DNA of 64,000 nt, from contig NZ_AFUE01000007.1 of assembly GCF_000222765.1 (NCBI RefSeq), forward strand, positions 171,218-235,217. Direction: 5' to 3'. Below, one piece after another: positions 48,253 through 59,082 of this stretch. The notes under the pieces were generated by a model, which searched no databases, was not told the origin of the DNA, and was given only the letters and a program-made list of their open reading frames with translations. Origin of the DNA: Streptococcus cristatus ATCC 51100 (lineage in GTDB: Bacteria > Bacillota > Bacilli > Lactobacillales > Streptococcaceae). A program made the position numbers and the translations under genes. Position 1 is the stretch's first letter. Each line of letters starts with the position of its first letter.

Positions 48253-48986
48253 AGTTGCTCAAACCATAGTTCAATATTACTTTGGTCTTGGCTGACTAAG
48301 AATTTTTTAGATTTAGGTACAAAAAATTCCTGTGTCGCAAAAATCGATGACAATTTTTCCACATCAAAGTCCGTCACCAAACATTTGAGCATAGCCAGAT
48401 CCCAAGTTTTCGTATTATCAGCCGTCAAATCTTCTCCTTGGGCTTCCTGCACATCTAGGAAATCTAAGACATTACTCACTGGCTGATAGAAAGCCTTGAC
48501 AGCCTGTAAATCTGGGACACGAAGCTCAATCTTTTCCACATCAAATTGACTCAAACTGATAAAATCGTCCTGCCCTTCAAATGCAGGGGTTTCTTGGACT
48601 GGTTGCAAGCTGCTCAGGTTCTCTTCTGCATGGAGCAGGATGCGATCGCCTTCTGGGGAAGTCGCTTCAAAAGCATATCCTTTCTCACCACGATATAAAT
48701 TGTCAACTTGGATCCCTCGAGCCAGCAAAGCCTCAATTTCTGACGCTTTTGCCACCTTGACCACTAAGCGAGCTAATTTCTTTGCCCCTTTTACTCGGCG
48801 AGAGCGCATGCTTGGAGATTCTTCTAAAATCAATCTTTCTGTTTTAGTTTGATCGCCCAAAGACAACTGGGCTCCTTCTTCTAATAGGGATTTCATCCCT
48901 AGCGTTTTGCTATAGAAATCTTGATTTAGGTTCCGATTATTTACTTTTATTACTGGAACAATTCTTGCAACATGATTCACACTCAT
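48249..48986 (-). CDS. cppA: CppA family protein (glyoxalase-fold)
   Basis: A 245-residue CppA. The start at 48986 (MSVNHVARIVPVIKVNNR) has GGAGG upstream and is better than the longer frame. It contains tandem glyoxalase/dioxygenase-like modules (about 5-115 and 135-245). The pneumococcal homologue was described as a C3-degrading protein. No secretion signal is present here, so that role is uncertain. A CodY box sits upstream of its promoter. Confidence 0.87.
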   Translation of the reverse strand: MSVNHVARIVPVIKVNNRNLNQDFYSKTLGMKSLLEEGAQLSLGDQTKTERLILEESPSMRSRRVKGAKKLARLVVKVAKASEIEALLARGIQVDNLYRGEKGYAFEATSPEGDRILLHAEENLSSLQPVQETPAFEGQDDFISLSQFDVEKIELRVPDLQAVKAFYQPVSNVLDFLDVQEAQGEDLTADNTKTWDLAMLKCLVTDFDVEKLSSIFATQEFFVPKSKKFLVSQDQSNIELWFEQL

Positions 48987-49006
48987 AACTTCCTCCAAAC
49001 TATTTT

Positions 49007-49070
49007 ATTGTAATAAATTTTCATTTTTTTGACAAGAAATTATGCGCAAACCAACAATTTTCAGAACATT
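49007..49070 (-). promoter_or_regulatory. cppA promoter with CodY box
   Basis: TTGTCA (49030-49035), a 17-bp spacer and TACAAT (49007-49012). AATTTTCAGAACATT (49056-49070) matches the CodY consensus in 14 of 15 positions and lies 20 bp upstream of the -35. Confidence 0.75.
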
Positions 49071-49142
49071 TCCACTATCCTAATCTAACAGACCAAAAAT
49101 ATAAACCAAATCGCATTTTTCTATTAGTAAAAAACTAACAAA

Positions 49143-49170
49143 AAAAGACCGAGATTTCTCTCAGTCTTTT
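49143..49170 (-). terminator. Aquaglyceroporin gene terminator
   Basis: AAAAGACTGAGA / TCTCGGTCTTTT stem with a T run on the minus strand. Confidence 0.85.
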
Positions 49171-49178
49171 GATAAATA

Positions 49179-50075
49179 TTATCCGTAAATTGCTTTAAAT
49201 AAAGCTACTGCTGCAATACCAGCCGCAATTGGTGCCACAACCGGTACCCAAGAATACCACCATTTTGAATCGCCCTTGTGTTCACCAAGGATTGATTTTG
49301 GCAAGATAAAGTGCAAGATACGAGGTCCGAGGTCACGGGCTGGGTTAAGACCTGGTCCAGTAGGACCTCCAAGTGAAGTTACCAAAGCCATGACAAGGAA
49401 ACCAAGCGCCAAGTGAGCGACAGCAGATGAACCATTTGTTGCTTGTGCAAATGTATTGTGAATAAGACTTTGAACATCAGATTCTGCTACTTTCTGACCA
49501 GCTTGAGCTGCTTGAAGAGCTTGTTGTTGTACATTCTTCTCGATAAGAACCTTCAATTCCGCACCGAAGTGAAGTTTAGTCATGCCCATCGCTGCAAAGA
49601 AAAGAACAAAGGAACCAACAAACTCATTGATAAAGCCATTAATTGTTGCTGCTTTACGAGATTCAGGTGTTCCGTGATCTAGGCTTGAAATGGTTGAGAA
49701 AGTACCCAAGATATTGTTTGGATTTTCTGTTTTCAAGTAGTAAGGGCGGTGTGTCGCTACAACCAAAGCCTGTCCAAAGATCGCACCCAAAACTTGAGCA
49801 AGAATGTAAGGAGCTACCTGAGCCCATGGGAAGTAACCGCTAATTGCAAGCCCTAAAGTGAAGGCAGGGTTGATGTGGTTACCTGAGGTATTTCCAAACA
49901 TCAGAGCTGGAATCATAACCCCCATACCGTAACCAACGGCAATGACCAACCAGCCACTTTGATGACCTTTAGTTCCTTTTAATTCAACATTGGCAACAGC
50001 ACCATTCCCCAAAATAATAAGGATAGCTGTCCCTAAAAATTCCGTGGCATATTTAATAGCCCAACTGAAATCCAT
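49179..50075 (-). CDS. Aquaglyceroporin, MIP family
   Basis: A 298-residue MIP channel. The two NPA boxes are intact (NHINPAFTLG with NPA at 69-71; GLNPARDLG near 240), so water and/or glycerol passage is expected. The Asp after the second NPA box (NPARD) is a feature of glycerol facilitators. An insertion rich in Gln/Ala (about 180-205) between the halves is longer than in GlpF. The location beside pepX matches the aquaglyceroporin of lactococci and streptococci. Confidence 0.9.
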   Translation of the reverse strand: MDFSWAIKYATEFLGTAILIILGNGAVANVELKGTKGHQSGWLVIAVGYGMGVMIPALMFGNTSGNHINPAFTLGLAISGYFPWAQVAPYILAQVLGAIFGQALVVATHRPYYLKTENPNNILGTFSTISSLDHGTPESRKAATINGFINEFVGSFVLFFAAMGMTKLHFGAELKVLIEKNVQQQALQAAQAGQKVAESDVQSLIHNTFAQATNGSSAVAHLALGFLVMALVTSLGGPTGPGLNPARDLGPRILHFILPKSILGEHKGDSKWWYSWVPVVAPIAAGIAAVALFKAIYG

Positions 50076-50098
50076 CTAATTTCTCCTTTAAAATTTTT

Positions 50099-50127
50099 TA
50101 GACAATCTATATTTTATCAAGTATAAT
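50099..50127 (+). promoter_or_regulatory. pepX promoter
   Basis: TAGACA (50099-50104), a 17-bp spacer and TATAAT (50122-50127). Confidence 0.8.
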
Positions 50128-50177
50128 GGATAATGTAAAGGTCATTTTAAATAAAAACCAGAAAAAGAGGGAAAAAT

Positions 50178-52469
50178 ATGCGCTTCAATCAGTATAGTTA
50201 TAGCAAGACAAATCCAGACACTATGCGCCAAGAATTAGCCGAGTTGGGCTTCATCTATGAGCCGCACCTTTCTGACAAAGACAATCTCCAAAGCTTCCTA
50301 CGACGCTGTTTCTTTCTCTATCAGGATACCGACTACTTGCTTCGAGCTTGGGCGGCTGATAGCGAAACTGACCTGTTGACCTTCTTCGAATCAAACCGCG
50401 AACTGACAGCTGAGGTCTTCTATATGACTGCCTTTCAGCTCTTGGATTTTGCGCCTTTTGTTGATTTCACCGATCTTGAGAAATTCCGAACAGAAAGCAA
50501 CTTCCCTATCGTTTACGGCGATCTGCTAGAAAACCTCTACCAGTTGCTCAACACTCGAACAAAAAACGGCAATTTGCTAGTTGATAAGCTGGTCAGCGAG
50601 GGATTGATTCCTGAGGATAATACCCACCACTACTTCAACGGTAAGAGCCTGGCAACCTTTTCCAGCCATGATGCCATTCGTGAGGTGGTTTATGTAGAAA
50701 GCCGAGTTGATACTGATGGAGACGGCCAGCCAGATCTAGTCAAGGTTAGCATTATCCGTCCTCGTTACCAAGGGAAAATCCCTGCTGTCATGACCGCTTC
50801 TCCTTATCATCAGGGAACCAACGACCCTGCCAGCGACAAGGCTCTCCACAATATGAATGTGGATTTGGCAAGGAAAGAACCTCATCAAATCACTGTACAA
50901 GTTCCTGAGCTTAAATTGCTCCAGTTGGATTCGCCTGCTTCTGCCCAAGAAGTATCTGAAACCGAGGAAAAATTAGGCCATATCGGCACCTACACGCTCA
51001 ACGACTACTTGCTACCCCGCGGTTTTGCCAATCTCTATGTGTCTGGCGTGGGAACCAAAGATTCTCAAGGCCTGATGACTAGCGGTGACTACCAGCAGAT
51101 CGAGGCCTACAAGAATGTCATCGACTGGCTCAACGGCCGTTGCCGAGCCTTCACTGACCACACTCGCCAGCGGGAAATCAAGGCCACTTGGTCCAACGGA
51201 AAAGTAGCTACGACCGGTATCTCCTATCTAGGCACCATGTCCAACGGGCTGGCAACGACTGGAGTAGATGGACTGGAAGTCATCATCGCCGAAGCTGGGA
51301 TTTCTTCTTGGTACAACTACTACCGCGAAAACGGCCTCGTCACTAGTCCCGGAGGTTACCCAGGAGAGGATTTTGAATCCCTGACCGAACTGACCTACTC
51401 CCGCAACCTGAGGGCTGGTGACTACCTGCGTCATAATGATGCTTATCAGCAGAGCCTAGAGCAACAGCGCAAAGACCTAGACCGGCAAACCGGAGATTAC
51501 AATCAATTTTGGCATGACCGCAACTATCTGCTCCATACAGATAATGTCAAAGCCGAAGTCGTCTTCACCCATGGCTCTCAAGACTGGAACGTTAAGCCTC
51601 TCCATGTCTATAATATGTTTCGAGCCTTACCGCCCCACATCAAAAAGCATCTCTTTTTCCATAACGGTGCCCATGTTTACATGAACAACTGGCAGTCCAT
51701 CGACTTCCGCGAAGCCATGAATGCCCTTTTATCTAAAAAATTACTTGGTTATGCCTCAGACTTCAAACTACCAGCAGTCATCTGGCAGGACAACAGCCAA
51801 GCTCAAAATTGGCTAACTCTGGAAGACTTCGGTGGACAAAAGAACTACGCTCATTTCCAACTAGGTGAAGGCTCTCAAGAGATTCAAAATCAATATTCAG
51901 AAGAAGACTATAATCGTTTTGCCAAAAGCTATCAAAGCTTTAAAAACGAGCTCTTTGACGGCAAGGTTAACCAGATTACTCTGGATTGGACTTTGGAAGA
52001 CGACCTCTTCCTCAACGGAGCCACCCAGCTCAAACTGCGCCTTAAATCCAGCGCAGACAAGGGGCTGATTTCTGCCCAACTACTGGACTTTGGACCAGCT
52101 AAACGCCTCACCCCGATTCCGACACCGCTTGAGCCTAGAGTCATGGACAACGGCCGCTACTATATGCTAGACAATCTAGTTGAGTTGCCTTTTGCCGAAA
52201 CGCCACACCGTGTCATCACCAAAGGCTTCCTCAACCTGCAAAATCGGACAGATTTGCTGACGGTCGAAGAAGTTACTCCTGACCAATGGATGGAATGTAG
52301 CTTTGAACTGCAACCAACTATCTACAAGATGAAAAAAGGCGACCAACTGCGCCTCGTCCTCTACACCACTGACTTTGAGCACACCGTCCGTGATAAGACA
52401 GACTATGAGCTGACGGTAGATCTAGAGCAATCTAGTCTAGACTTGCCAACCATGGCATCACTTTCATAA
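50178..52469 (+). CDS. pepX: X-prolyl dipeptidyl aminopeptidase
   Basis: A 763-residue S15-family serine peptidase that removes X-Pro dipeptides from peptide N-termini. It has an N-terminal helical domain. The catalytic domain carries the nucleophile in [12 protein letters not shown] (near 348), the acid in GSQDWNVKP and the His in [12 protein letters not shown]-terminal jelly-roll follows. It is monocistronic, and its terminator is at 52477-52503. Confidence 0.97.
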   Translation: MRFNQYSYSKTNPDTMRQELAELGFIYEPHLSDKDNLQSFLRRCFFLYQDTDYLLRAWAADSETDLLTFFESNRELTAEVFYMTAFQLLDFAPFVDFTDLEKFRTESNFPIVYGDLLENLYQLLNTRTKNGNLLVDKLVSEGLIPEDNTHHYFNGKSLATFSSHDAIREVVYVESRVDTDGDGQPDLVKVSIIRPRYQGKIPAVMTASPYHQGTNDPASDKALHNMNVDLARKEPHQITVQVPELKLLQLDSPASAQEVSETEEKLGHIGTYTLNDYLLPRGFANLYVSGVGTKDSQGLMTSGDYQQIEAYKNVIDWLNGRCRAFTDHTRQREIKATWSNGKVATTGISYLGTMSNGLATTGVDGLEVIIAEAGISSWYNYYRENGLVTSPGGYPGEDFESLTELTYSRNLRAGDYLRHNDAYQQSLEQQRKDLDRQTGDYNQFWHDRNYLLHTDNVKAEVVFTHGSQDWNVKPLHVYNMFRALPPHIKKHLFFHNGAHVYMNNWQSIDFREAMNALLSKKLLGYASDFKLPAVIWQDNSQAQNWLTLEDFGGQKNYAHFQLGEGSQEIQNQYSEEDYNRFAKSYQSFKNELFDGKVNQITLDWTLEDDLFLNGATQLKLRLKSSADKGLISAQLLDFGPAKRLTPIPTPLEPRVMDNGRYYMLDNLVELPFAETPHRVITKGFLNLQNRTDLLTVEEVTPDQWMECSFELQPTIYKMKKGDQLRLVLYTTDFEHTVRDKTDYELTVDLEQSSLDLPTMASLS

Positions 52470-52476
52470 AACCTAA

Positions 52477-52503
52477 AAGACGCTGAAATTCAGCGCCTTT
52501 TTC
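52477..52503 (+). terminator. pepX terminator
   Basis: GACGCTGAA / TTCAGCGCC stem followed by TTTTTCTTTT. Confidence 0.85.
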
Positions 52504-52505
52504 TT

Positions 52506-52919
52506 TTATCGTAGATTGAAATATTTCTCTGCATATTTTTTATAATCTGGCTTTTCCTTGCGGTTCATAGCAAAGAGCATACTGCCTGTGAGATAATCAT
52601 CGTCTGAATCAGGAATTAGCATAATAGCAACATTTTTATCTTTCTCAGGAAAGACGATAGAAAATATTTTGCCATTATCTTTCCGAGTCAGGCCATAATA
52701 ACTCACCCCATTTTTAAAACCAACAGCATTTTGAGTATACTTATACTCTTCTTCGTTGACAATGATAGTCTTCTCTTTTATTTCAATGGTCGTTTCTTCA
52801 CCTCTAACATCCTGAACATTCCATTTCCCCTGAATTTTAGGGCTACCACTACAGCCGATTAGGATGAAGAGGGATGAGAGCACTACCAACAGCAAACCTT
52901 TTATCTTCTTATTTTTCAA
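52506..52919 (-). CDS. Small lipoprotein of unknown function
   Basis: A 137-residue protein with a lipoprotein signal peptide: Lys-rich start, hydrophobic LLLVVLSSLFILIG and the lipobox Cys23 (LIGC). The mature part is a small beta-rich domain (KIQGKWNVQDVRGEETTIEIKE-like pattern, then EEYKYTQN) resembling lipocalin-like or YcnI-type small lipoproteins; I cannot name a family. A good promoter is upstream (TTGACA 52977-52982, 18-bp spacer, TAGAAT 52953-52958). Confidence 0.82.
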   Translation of the reverse strand: MKNKKIKGLLLVVLSSLFILIGCSGSPKIQGKWNVQDVRGEETTIEIKEKTIIVNEEEYKYTQNAVGFKNGVSYYGLTRKDNGKIFSIVFPEKDKNVAIMLIPDSDDDYLTGSMLFAMNRKEKPDYKKYAEKYFNLR

Positions 52920-52952
52920 GTTATCTTCTCCTTGGGATATAGATTCATGACC

Positions 52953-52982
52953 ATTCTACTATAAGTGCTAAATCTTTGTCAA
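52953..52982 (-). promoter_or_regulatory. Lipoprotein gene promoter
   Basis: Perfect TTGACA (52977-52982), an 18-bp spacer and TAGAAT (52953-52958) on the minus strand. Confidence 0.75.
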
Positions 52983-53002
52983 ACCTTCTAGTAATGTTCT
53001 TC

Positions 53003-53030
53003 TTGCCACTTTCCCAAAAAATGATATAAT
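53003..53030 (+). promoter_or_regulatory. YbaB-gene promoter
   Basis: TTGCCA (53003-53008), a 16-bp spacer and TATAAT (53025-53030). Confidence 0.75.
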
Positions 53031-53088
53031 TGAAGAGTGAGGATTACTAAGGGGCTCAGCCCTTGCAAGAGAAAGGAAAGAAAATCTT

Positions 53089-53388
53089 ATGATGAATATG
53101 CAAAACATGATGAAGCAAGCCCAAAAACTTAAAAAAGAGATGGACATTGCTCAAGCAGAATTAGCCGCAACTGAATTTGTTGGAAAATCTAGCCAAGATT
53201 TAGTTATAGCAACTCTTACTGGTGATAAAAAGGTTGTCAAAATTGACTTTCAGCCTGCTATCGTGGATCCAGAAGATACAGAAACTCTGTCTGATTTGAC
53301 TAGCCAAGCTATCAATGCTGCTATCGATCAAATCAACGAAGTAGCTAAACAAAAACTCAGCGCTTTCCAAAGTGGACTTTCTTTCTAA
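53089..53388 (+). CDS. YbaB/EbfC family nucleoid-associated protein
   Basis: A 99-residue YbaB/EbfC protein, a small DNA-binding dimer. The Met-rich start [19 protein letters not shown] and the core region ([17 protein letters not shown]) are typical. It is a single gene here, not linked to dnaX/recR as in many genomes. Confidence 0.92.
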   Translation: MMNMQNMMKQAQKLKKEMDIAQAELAATEFVGKSSQDLVIATLTGDKKVVKIDFQPAIVDPEDTETLSDLTSQAINAAIDQINEVAKQKLSAFQSGLSF

Positions 53389-53408
53389 TTCTGTTAAGCC
53401 CTTTTAAA

Positions 53409-53455
53409 CATCAACTCCCAAAAGATGATATATTCATTCTTTTAGGAGTTTTTTT
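53409..53455 (+). terminator. YbaB-gene terminator
   Basis: AACTCC-AAAAGATGA / TCATTCTTTT-GGAGTT, a long stem followed by TTTTTTG on the + strand. Confidence 0.8.
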
Positions 53456-53465
53456 GCGCAAAAAA

Positions 53466-53495
53466 TTGGAGAAAAGATCTAAGCATTTTCTCCAA
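53466..53495 (-). terminator. purH terminator
   Basis: Perfect 10-bp stem TTGGAGAAAA / TTTTCTCCAA followed by TTTTTTG on the minus strand. It ends the purine operon. Confidence 0.85.
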
Positions 53496-53506
53496 TATAA
53501 ATCTTC

Positions 53507-55054
53507 TTAATGTCTAAAATGTCTCACGCCTGTGAAGACCATGGTCAAACCATATTTGTCCGCTGCTTCGATAGATTCTTGGTCACGGACAGAGCCACCC
53601 GGCTGGATGATGGCCTTGATACCTGCTTTGGCAATTTCTTCCACGTTATCGGCAAATGGGAAGAAGGCATCAGAAGCAAGGACGGCGCCGTCAAGACGGT
53701 CTTTAGCTTGTTCAATGGCAATGCAAACAGAAGCCACACGGTTGGTTTGTCCTGGGCCAACGCCGAGTGTCATGTGGTCGTTGGTTACGATGATTCCGTT
53801 TGATTTGACGTACTTGATAGCTTTCCAAGCAAATTCAAGAGCAGTCGCCTCTGTCTCGGTTGGCTGGCGTTTGGTCACCACTTGCCAGTCAGCTGGGCTT
53901 TCCTTGACCACGTCTTGATTTTGAACAAGGAGACCACCAACCACGCCTGTGTATTCTGCTTCTACTTCACTAGCATCTTGAGCATCAAATGGCAAGGCAA
54001 GGATACGCAGGTTTTTCTTTTTGTGGGTCAAAATGGCTAGCGCTTCATCCGTATAGCTTGGTGCGATGATGATTTCAAGGAAGACACCGTGCATCTTCTC
54101 AGCAGTCGCAGCATCCACCTCACGGTTAAGGACGACAATTCCACCAAAGATAGACACTGGGTCAGACTCATAAGCATAGTCCCAAGCAGTTTCGATATCA
54201 TCAGCTTGACCGATACCGCACGGGTTCATGTGTTTCAAAGCCACAACGGTTGGACGATCTTTGAAGTCACGGATAATACGAATCGCCGCATCAGCGTCAC
54301 GGATATTGTTAAAGGACAATTCTTTACCGTTGAGTTGTTTCGCTGATGCAATCGAATAGTCAGTCGGCAAAGCTTTTTGGTAGAAATCTGCATCCTGTTG
54401 AGGATTTTCCCCATAGCGCATAGCTTGCTTGAGGTCATAGGTCAAAGTCAGCTTTTCAGGTTTGCTTTCTCCGACTTGAGCTGTGAAATACTCTGCAATC
54501 AAGGCGTCATAAGCCGCTGTGTGACGAAAAACCTTTGCTGCTAAACGTTGGCGAGTTTCATAACTTGTTTCGCCGTTTGCTGACAATTCGTCAAGGACCA
54601 CTGTATAGTCAGCAGGATCTACCACAACCGTTACACTGGCATGGTTTTTAGCCGCAGAGCGAAGCATAGATGGCCCACCGATATCAATATTTTCAACTGC
54701 ATCAGCATAAGTCACATCTGGTTTGAGAATCGTTTCCTTGAAAGGATAGAGATTGACAACTACAAGGTCGATGAGCTCAATCTTATTGTTCTTGGCTGCT
54801 TCTAGGTGACTATCCAAGTCACGACGAGCAAGGAGCCCACCGTGGATATTTGGATGGAGGGTCTTTACACGACCGTCCATCATTTCTGGAAAACCAGTCA
54901 CATCATCAATTGCAATGGTCTCCACCCCAGCATTATCAAGGGTAACCTTTGTCCCACCTGTCGAGATGATATCCCAACCAAGTTTTTTGAGTTCTTGGGC
55001 AAATTCAACAATGCCCGCTTTGTCTGAGACGCTAATTAAGGCGCGTTTAGTCAT
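53507..55054 (-). CDS. purH: Bifunctional AICAR transformylase / IMP cyclohydrolase
   Basis: A 515-residue PurH that performs the last two steps to IMP. I start at 55054 ([12 protein letters not shown]), with AAAGGA upstream. The cyclohydrolase domain (1-200, [12 protein letters not shown]) and the transformylase domain with the KHMNPCGIG motif near 265 are complete. Confidence 0.97.
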   Translation of the reverse strand: MTKRALISVSDKAGIVEFAQELKKLGWDIISTGGTKVTLDNAGVETIAIDDVTGFPEMMDGRVKTLHPNIHGGLLARRDLDSHLEAAKNNKIELIDLVVVNLYPFKETILKPDVTYADAVENIDIGGPSMLRSAAKNHASVTVVVDPADYTVVLDELSANGETSYETRQRLAAKVFRHTAAYDALIAEYFTAQVGESKPEKLTLTYDLKQAMRYGENPQQDADFYQKALPTDYSIASAKQLNGKELSFNNIRDADAAIRIIRDFKDRPTVVALKHMNPCGIGQADDIETAWDYAYESDPVSIFGGIVVLNREVDAATAEKMHGVFLEIIIAPSYTDEALAILTHKKKNLRILALPFDAQDASEVEAEYTGVVGGLLVQNQDVVKESPADWQVVTKRQPTETEATALEFAWKAIKYVKSNGIIVTNDHMTLGVGPGQTNRVASVCIAIEQAKDRLDGAVLASDAFFPFADNVEEIAKAGIKAIIQPGGSVRDQESIEAADKYGLTMVFTGVRHFRH

Positions 55055-55095
55055 GTTTTTTCCTTTCATTGTATCAAGAGGTGCTTTCACATCAT

Positions 55096-55803
55096 TTAAA
55101 TTAAAGACTGGCGATTATAATCTGTAAGCTGATCTCCAAGTTCTTTCAACAATTTCCTAACCTCCAGCTTACTTGTTTCACTTTCATAAATACTTCGCAA
55201 TTCGGCGTCTGTTGCACCAATTAAGGTTACAAATTCCACTTCTCCATGCGGAGTATCTAGAGGCTTAGCTAAATCATCAGCAGCAGTCAAGAAGCCTGTC
55301 AAATTAGATTTCTGTTGGGCATCAATTCCTACCGTTTGCTTGGTATAGATGTATTCTTCTGGCAAAACCACTTTACCCGTTTTAAAAATATATCTTGCCA
55401 CATACTGTAGCAAACCACAGCCATTTTTAATTTCTTCTTCGTCATTATTTGATTTCTTTAACTTAAACGTTAATTCAATCCCATAACCACTGTATTCAGG
55501 ATCTTCGCTTTCTTTGGTATATAATTCTGATAAACCATAACTCACAAAATGCCAAAAATCTCCTGCATCGTAAACACTGATGCCATCAAGTGGATCTGGA
55601 CCGCCTAGCATATACTTGATAACCGTTCCATAATGAAGAGGACTGGGCTGATCAGGGTATAAACGATTAAATTCTGCATCAATCGCTTCCCATCCTGGAG
55701 CACTATCATCTGTATTTTCAACTTTAATAACAATCTGGTGTTCATCTTTAGTCGGCGTCTCTTCGCTAGAAGGTCTTTTCTTAAAAAAATCAAACAGACC
55801 CAT
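55096..55803 (-). CDS. Suppressor-of-fused (SUFU) domain protein in the purine operon
   Basis: A 235-residue protein. After a charged N-terminus ([14 protein letters not shown]) it shows the SUFU fold pattern ([54 protein letters not shown]). Bacterial SUFU-domain proteins are often immunity-type proteins paired with toxins, but no toxin is visible here. It lies between purN and purH on the same strand, with its own Shine-Dalgarno (AAGGAGAAATTT). The insertion does not break either purine gene. Confidence 0.8.
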   Translation of the reverse strand: MGLFDFFKKRPSSEETPTKDEHQIVIKVENTDDSAPGWEAIDAEFNRLYPDQPSPLHYGTVIKYMLGGPDPLDGISVYDAGDFWHFVSYGLSELYTKESEDPEYSGYGIELTFKLKKSNNDEEEIKNGCGLLQYVARYIFKTGKVVLPEEYIYTKQTVGIDAQQKSNLTGFLTAADDLAKPLDTPHGEVEFVTLIGATDAELRSIYESETSKLEVRKLLKELGDQLTDYNRQSLI

Positions 55804-55863
55804 AAATTTCTCCTTAACAGATGACTTTTAATCCTTGCCACAAAATCAGCTATGATTTCCTTC

Positions 55864-56415
55864 TTATTTTCGTGCAACTCCCAAGCTATCCAACACTTCC
55901 GGATACAACTTATACTCTGCTTCATGAATGCGAGCTTCAAAGCTTTCGATGGTATCATCAGCCAAACGCGGCACGCGCACCTGTTTGATAACCTTACCTG
56001 TGTCCACACCCGAGTCCACCCAGTGAATGGTAACGCCGCTCTCAGCAACACCAGCATTCCAAGCGTCCTCAATCCCATGAGCTCCTGGAAATTCGGGCAG
56101 GTAGGCTGGATGAATGTTGATGATTCGACCTTCATAGGCCGCCAATAAGGTTGGTCCAACGATTTTCATGTAGCCGGCGAGGCAAACCAAGTCAATCTGG
56201 TGTTCTTCCAAGAGTTCGACAAGGGCTGCTTCATAGTCTGCCTTGTTCTCAAACTCCTTGAGTTCAAAAGCATAGGACAGGACGCCGAGCTTTTCTGCAC
56301 GCTCGAGCACATAGGCGTCACGATGGTCTGAAAAAACAAACTCCACCGGAAACTCTTCAGCAATCACCTGAAAATTTGAGCCATTACCAGAAGCAAAAAC
56401 CGCTATTTTTTTCAT
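55864..56415 (-). CDS. purN: Phosphoribosylglycinamide formyltransferase
   Basis: A 183-residue GAR transformylase using 10-formyl-THF. It has [10 protein letters not shown] at 8-17, the catalytic region AGYMKIVGP near 82 with [15 protein letters not shown] near 99, and [10 protein letters not shown] near 131. Its start overlaps purM by 4 bases. Confidence 0.96.
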   Translation of the reverse strand: MKKIAVFASGNGSNFQVIAEEFPVEFVFSDHRDAYVLERAEKLGVLSYAFELKEFENKADYEAALVELLEEHQIDLVCLAGYMKIVGPTLLAAYEGRIINIHPAYLPEFPGAHGIEDAWNAGVAESGVTIHWVDSGVDTGKVIKQVRVPRLADDTIESFEARIHEAEYKLYPEVLDSLGVARK

Positions 56416-57434
56416 TTGATGATGACACTTTCGTTTTCTTTCTTGACGATGCGACCAATTTCATAGACTGGTTCATCCAACAATTCCTTGACACGATCTA
56501 CATTTTCAGGGCTAATTGCCAGCATGAGTCCCACACCCATATTGAAGATTTCAAACATTTCTTCATGCTTGATTTCACCGTATTTTTCAAGAGCTTTGAA
56601 AATCGGAAGCACTGGAACCTTGTCTTCTTCAATTTCCGCAGCTAGGTCAGCTGCAAACATACGAGGGACATTTTCGATAAAGCCGCCACCTGTGATGTGG
56701 GCAATACCGTTGACCAACTCTTCCTTGATAAGTGGCAAGACAGCCTTGACATAGATACGAGTCGGCTCAAGCAGGACTTCCTTGAGTTTCTTGCCTTCCA
56801 ATTCTGGCAAGACTTCCTCACCTGTGTAGTCCGCAAAAACATGACGCACGAGTGAGTAACCATTGGAGTGAATCCCACTTGAAGCAAGTCCGAGAAGAAC
56901 ATCTCCTTCAGACACCTTTGAACCGTCAATGATTTGAGATTTTTCGGCCACACCGACTGCAAAACCAGCTAAGTCGTAGTCATCTGCGCCATACATACCA
57001 GGCATTTCAGCCGTTTCCCCACCGATGAGAGCAGCGTCTGCCTGCACACAGCCTTCTGCCACACCAGCAACCACTTGTTCTAGTTTAGCTGGTTCATTCT
57101 TACCAGTTGCCACATAGTCGAGGAAATAAAGGGGCTCTGCGCCTGCAGCGATGATGTCATTGACACACATGGCCACACAGTCCTGACCGATGGTATCGTG
57201 CTTGTCATATTTGATCGCCAGCATGAGCTTGGTTCCGACACCGTCAGTCCCTGAGATCAAAACAGGCTCTTTGACACCTGTTTTTGAAAGGTCAAACATG
57301 CCACCAAAACCACCAAGAGCTCCCATGACACCTGCACGCTCCGTACGAGCCACGTGCTTTTTGATCCGCTCAACAACTTCATAACCCGCTTCAACATCCA
57401 CACCCGATTGGGCATAAGCATTCTTATTTGTCAT
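56412..57434 (-). CDS. purM: Phosphoribosylformylglycinamidine cyclo-ligase
   Basis: A 340-residue AIR synthetase. It has [13 protein letters not shown] near 62, [18 protein letters not shown] near 90, [11 protein letters not shown] near 138 and [13 protein letters not shown] near 245. It closes the imidazole ring using ATP. Confidence 0.97.
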   Translation of the reverse strand: MTNKNAYAQSGVDVEAGYEVVERIKKHVARTERAGVMGALGGFGGMFDLSKTGVKEPVLISGTDGVGTKLMLAIKYDKHDTIGQDCVAMCVNDIIAAGAEPLYFLDYVATGKNEPAKLEQVVAGVAEGCVQADAALIGGETAEMPGMYGADDYDLAGFAVGVAEKSQIIDGSKVSEGDVLLGLASSGIHSNGYSLVRHVFADYTGEEVLPELEGKKLKEVLLEPTRIYVKAVLPLIKEELVNGIAHITGGGFIENVPRMFAADLAAEIEEDKVPVLPIFKALEKYGEIKHEEMFEIFNMGVGLMLAISPENVDRVKELLDEPVYEIGRIVKKENESVIIK

Positions 57435-57478
57435 TTTTGTCTCCTCTTCCTTTCCTTTAATGGAGGGTCTTCATCCGC

Positions 57479-58921
57479 CTATTTGTAAAAACTGGTTTTT
57501 TCATCCAAACTTCTACGATAGTCTTCTTCATAGTCGTAGAGAGGAGTTGGGTAGTCGCCGTCAAAGTAAGCGACACAGAGGCCACCGTTCGGCGCATCTG
57601 TTTCAATCCCGATAGAATTAATCAAGCCATCAATTGAAAGATAGGTCAGGCTATCCGCACCAATGATTTGGCAGGTTTCTTCGACCGTATGATTAGCCGC
57701 AATCAGCTCCTGACGCGTCTGGATATCAATCCCGTAGAAACATGGATAAGCTAGCGCAGGACTTCCAATAGCAACGTGAACCTCAGAAGCACCTGCTTCT
57801 TTCAAAAGCTGAACGATACGGCGAGAGGTTGTCCCACGAACAATAGAATCATCAATCATGACCACACGTTTGCCTTTGACAACGCCTGAAACAGCTGATA
57901 GTTTCATCCGCACTCCTTGCTCGCGCAATTCTTGAGTTGGTTGGATAAAGGTGCGTTGGGTGTATTGGTTTTTGATGAGGCCCATTTCGTTTGGCAGACC
58001 AGATTCTTCCGCAAAGCCCATGGCTGCGCTGAGTGAGGAATTGGGCACACCAACCACGATATCTGCTTCATGCTTGAATTCACGCGCCAATTGAGCCCCC
58101 ATTCTCTTGCGGGCTGTATGGACGTTAACACCATGGATATTAGAGTCAGGACGAGCAAAGTAGATGTACTCCATAGAGCAAATCGCAAGCTGAGTATCAT
58201 TCGTATAACTATCATACTGGATCCCGCTGTCATCCACGATCACAATCTCTCCTGGTTTTACATCGCGAATCCACTCGGCACCAATGACTTCAAAAGCACA
58301 GGTTTCAGAGGAAACGACCACCGCTCCGTTGGCCATTTTCCCGATTGAAAGCGGACGGAAGCCATTAGGATCAAGGGCCGCAATCAACTTGTCCTCAAAC
58401 AGCAAGATATAAGCAAAGCCACCTTTGACAAGACTGAGCGCTTCCTTGATTTTGCCCATCAAACTAGGATTGTGACTACGACGAATCAAATGAGCCAAGA
58501 TTTCAGAATCAGAGGTTGAGCTGAAAATAGCGCCTCTTTGTTCCAATTCTTTCTTGAGCGATTCGGCATTGGTCAGATTTCCATTATGGGCCAAGCCAAA
58601 CTGCATATCATGAAAGCGAAAAATGAAAGGCTGTATATTATCTACAGAAGCTTCTCCTGCGGTCGCATAGCGCACATGTCCAATCGCGCTAGTTCCCGTC
58701 AGTTTGTCTAATTTGGTAGGATTTTTGAAAACTTCTGATAGAAGCCCCATATCACGATGGCGCTTCAGTTTCCCTTGGTCATTGGAGAGGATCCCTGCCC
58801 CCTCCTGACCACGGTGCTGAAGACTGTGGAGCCCAAAATAGGTCATTTTAGCAGCATCTGGATGTCCCCAAATACCGAAAACACCACATTCTTCATTAAG
58901 AGATTTTACTTCGTATGTCAT
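57479..58921 (-). CDS. purF: Amidophosphoribosyltransferase
   Basis: A 480-residue enzyme for the committed step of purine synthesis. An 11-residue propeptide precedes the catalytic Cys12 (EECGVFG), as in the Bacillus-type enzyme. The PRPP loop is VVMIDDSIVRGTTSRRIV near 350. The C-terminal iron-sulfur-type cysteines are partly visible (YPCFYG, CQIIGADSL), so an Fe-S cluster is possible. Confidence 0.97.
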   Translation of the reverse strand: MTYEVKSLNEECGVFGIWGHPDAAKMTYFGLHSLQHRGQEGAGILSNDQGKLKRHRDMGLLSEVFKNPTKLDKLTGTSAIGHVRYATAGEASVDNIQPFIFRFHDMQFGLAHNGNLTNAESLKKELEQRGAIFSSTSDSEILAHLIRRSHNPSLMGKIKEALSLVKGGFAYILLFEDKLIAALDPNGFRPLSIGKMANGAVVVSSETCAFEVIGAEWIRDVKPGEIVIVDDSGIQYDSYTNDTQLAICSMEYIYFARPDSNIHGVNVHTARKRMGAQLAREFKHEADIVVGVPNSSLSAAMGFAEESGLPNEMGLIKNQYTQRTFIQPTQELREQGVRMKLSAVSGVVKGKRVVMIDDSIVRGTTSRRIVQLLKEAGASEVHVAIGSPALAYPCFYGIDIQTRQELIAANHTVEETCQIIGADSLTYLSIDGLINSIGIETDAPNGGLCVAYFDGDYPTPLYDYEEDYRRSLDEKTSFYK

Positions 58922-59082
58922 TTTTTATACCTAATTTTTATTTTTGCATCATTCCTTCAGTAGAGCCGAATGATACGGTAGAAGCTCGTTTCACTCGCAA
59001 AACAAACCTTTTGCAATCACCAAGAGCTAGATCTACATGACTTTTATATTACAGATACTATCTATTAGAAAATCTGTAAGTC
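58922..59082. other. Gap between purL and purF
   Basis: 161 bp without a gene. I see no terminator or clear promoter. AT-rich stretches next to purF could hold a weak one. Confidence 0.4.
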
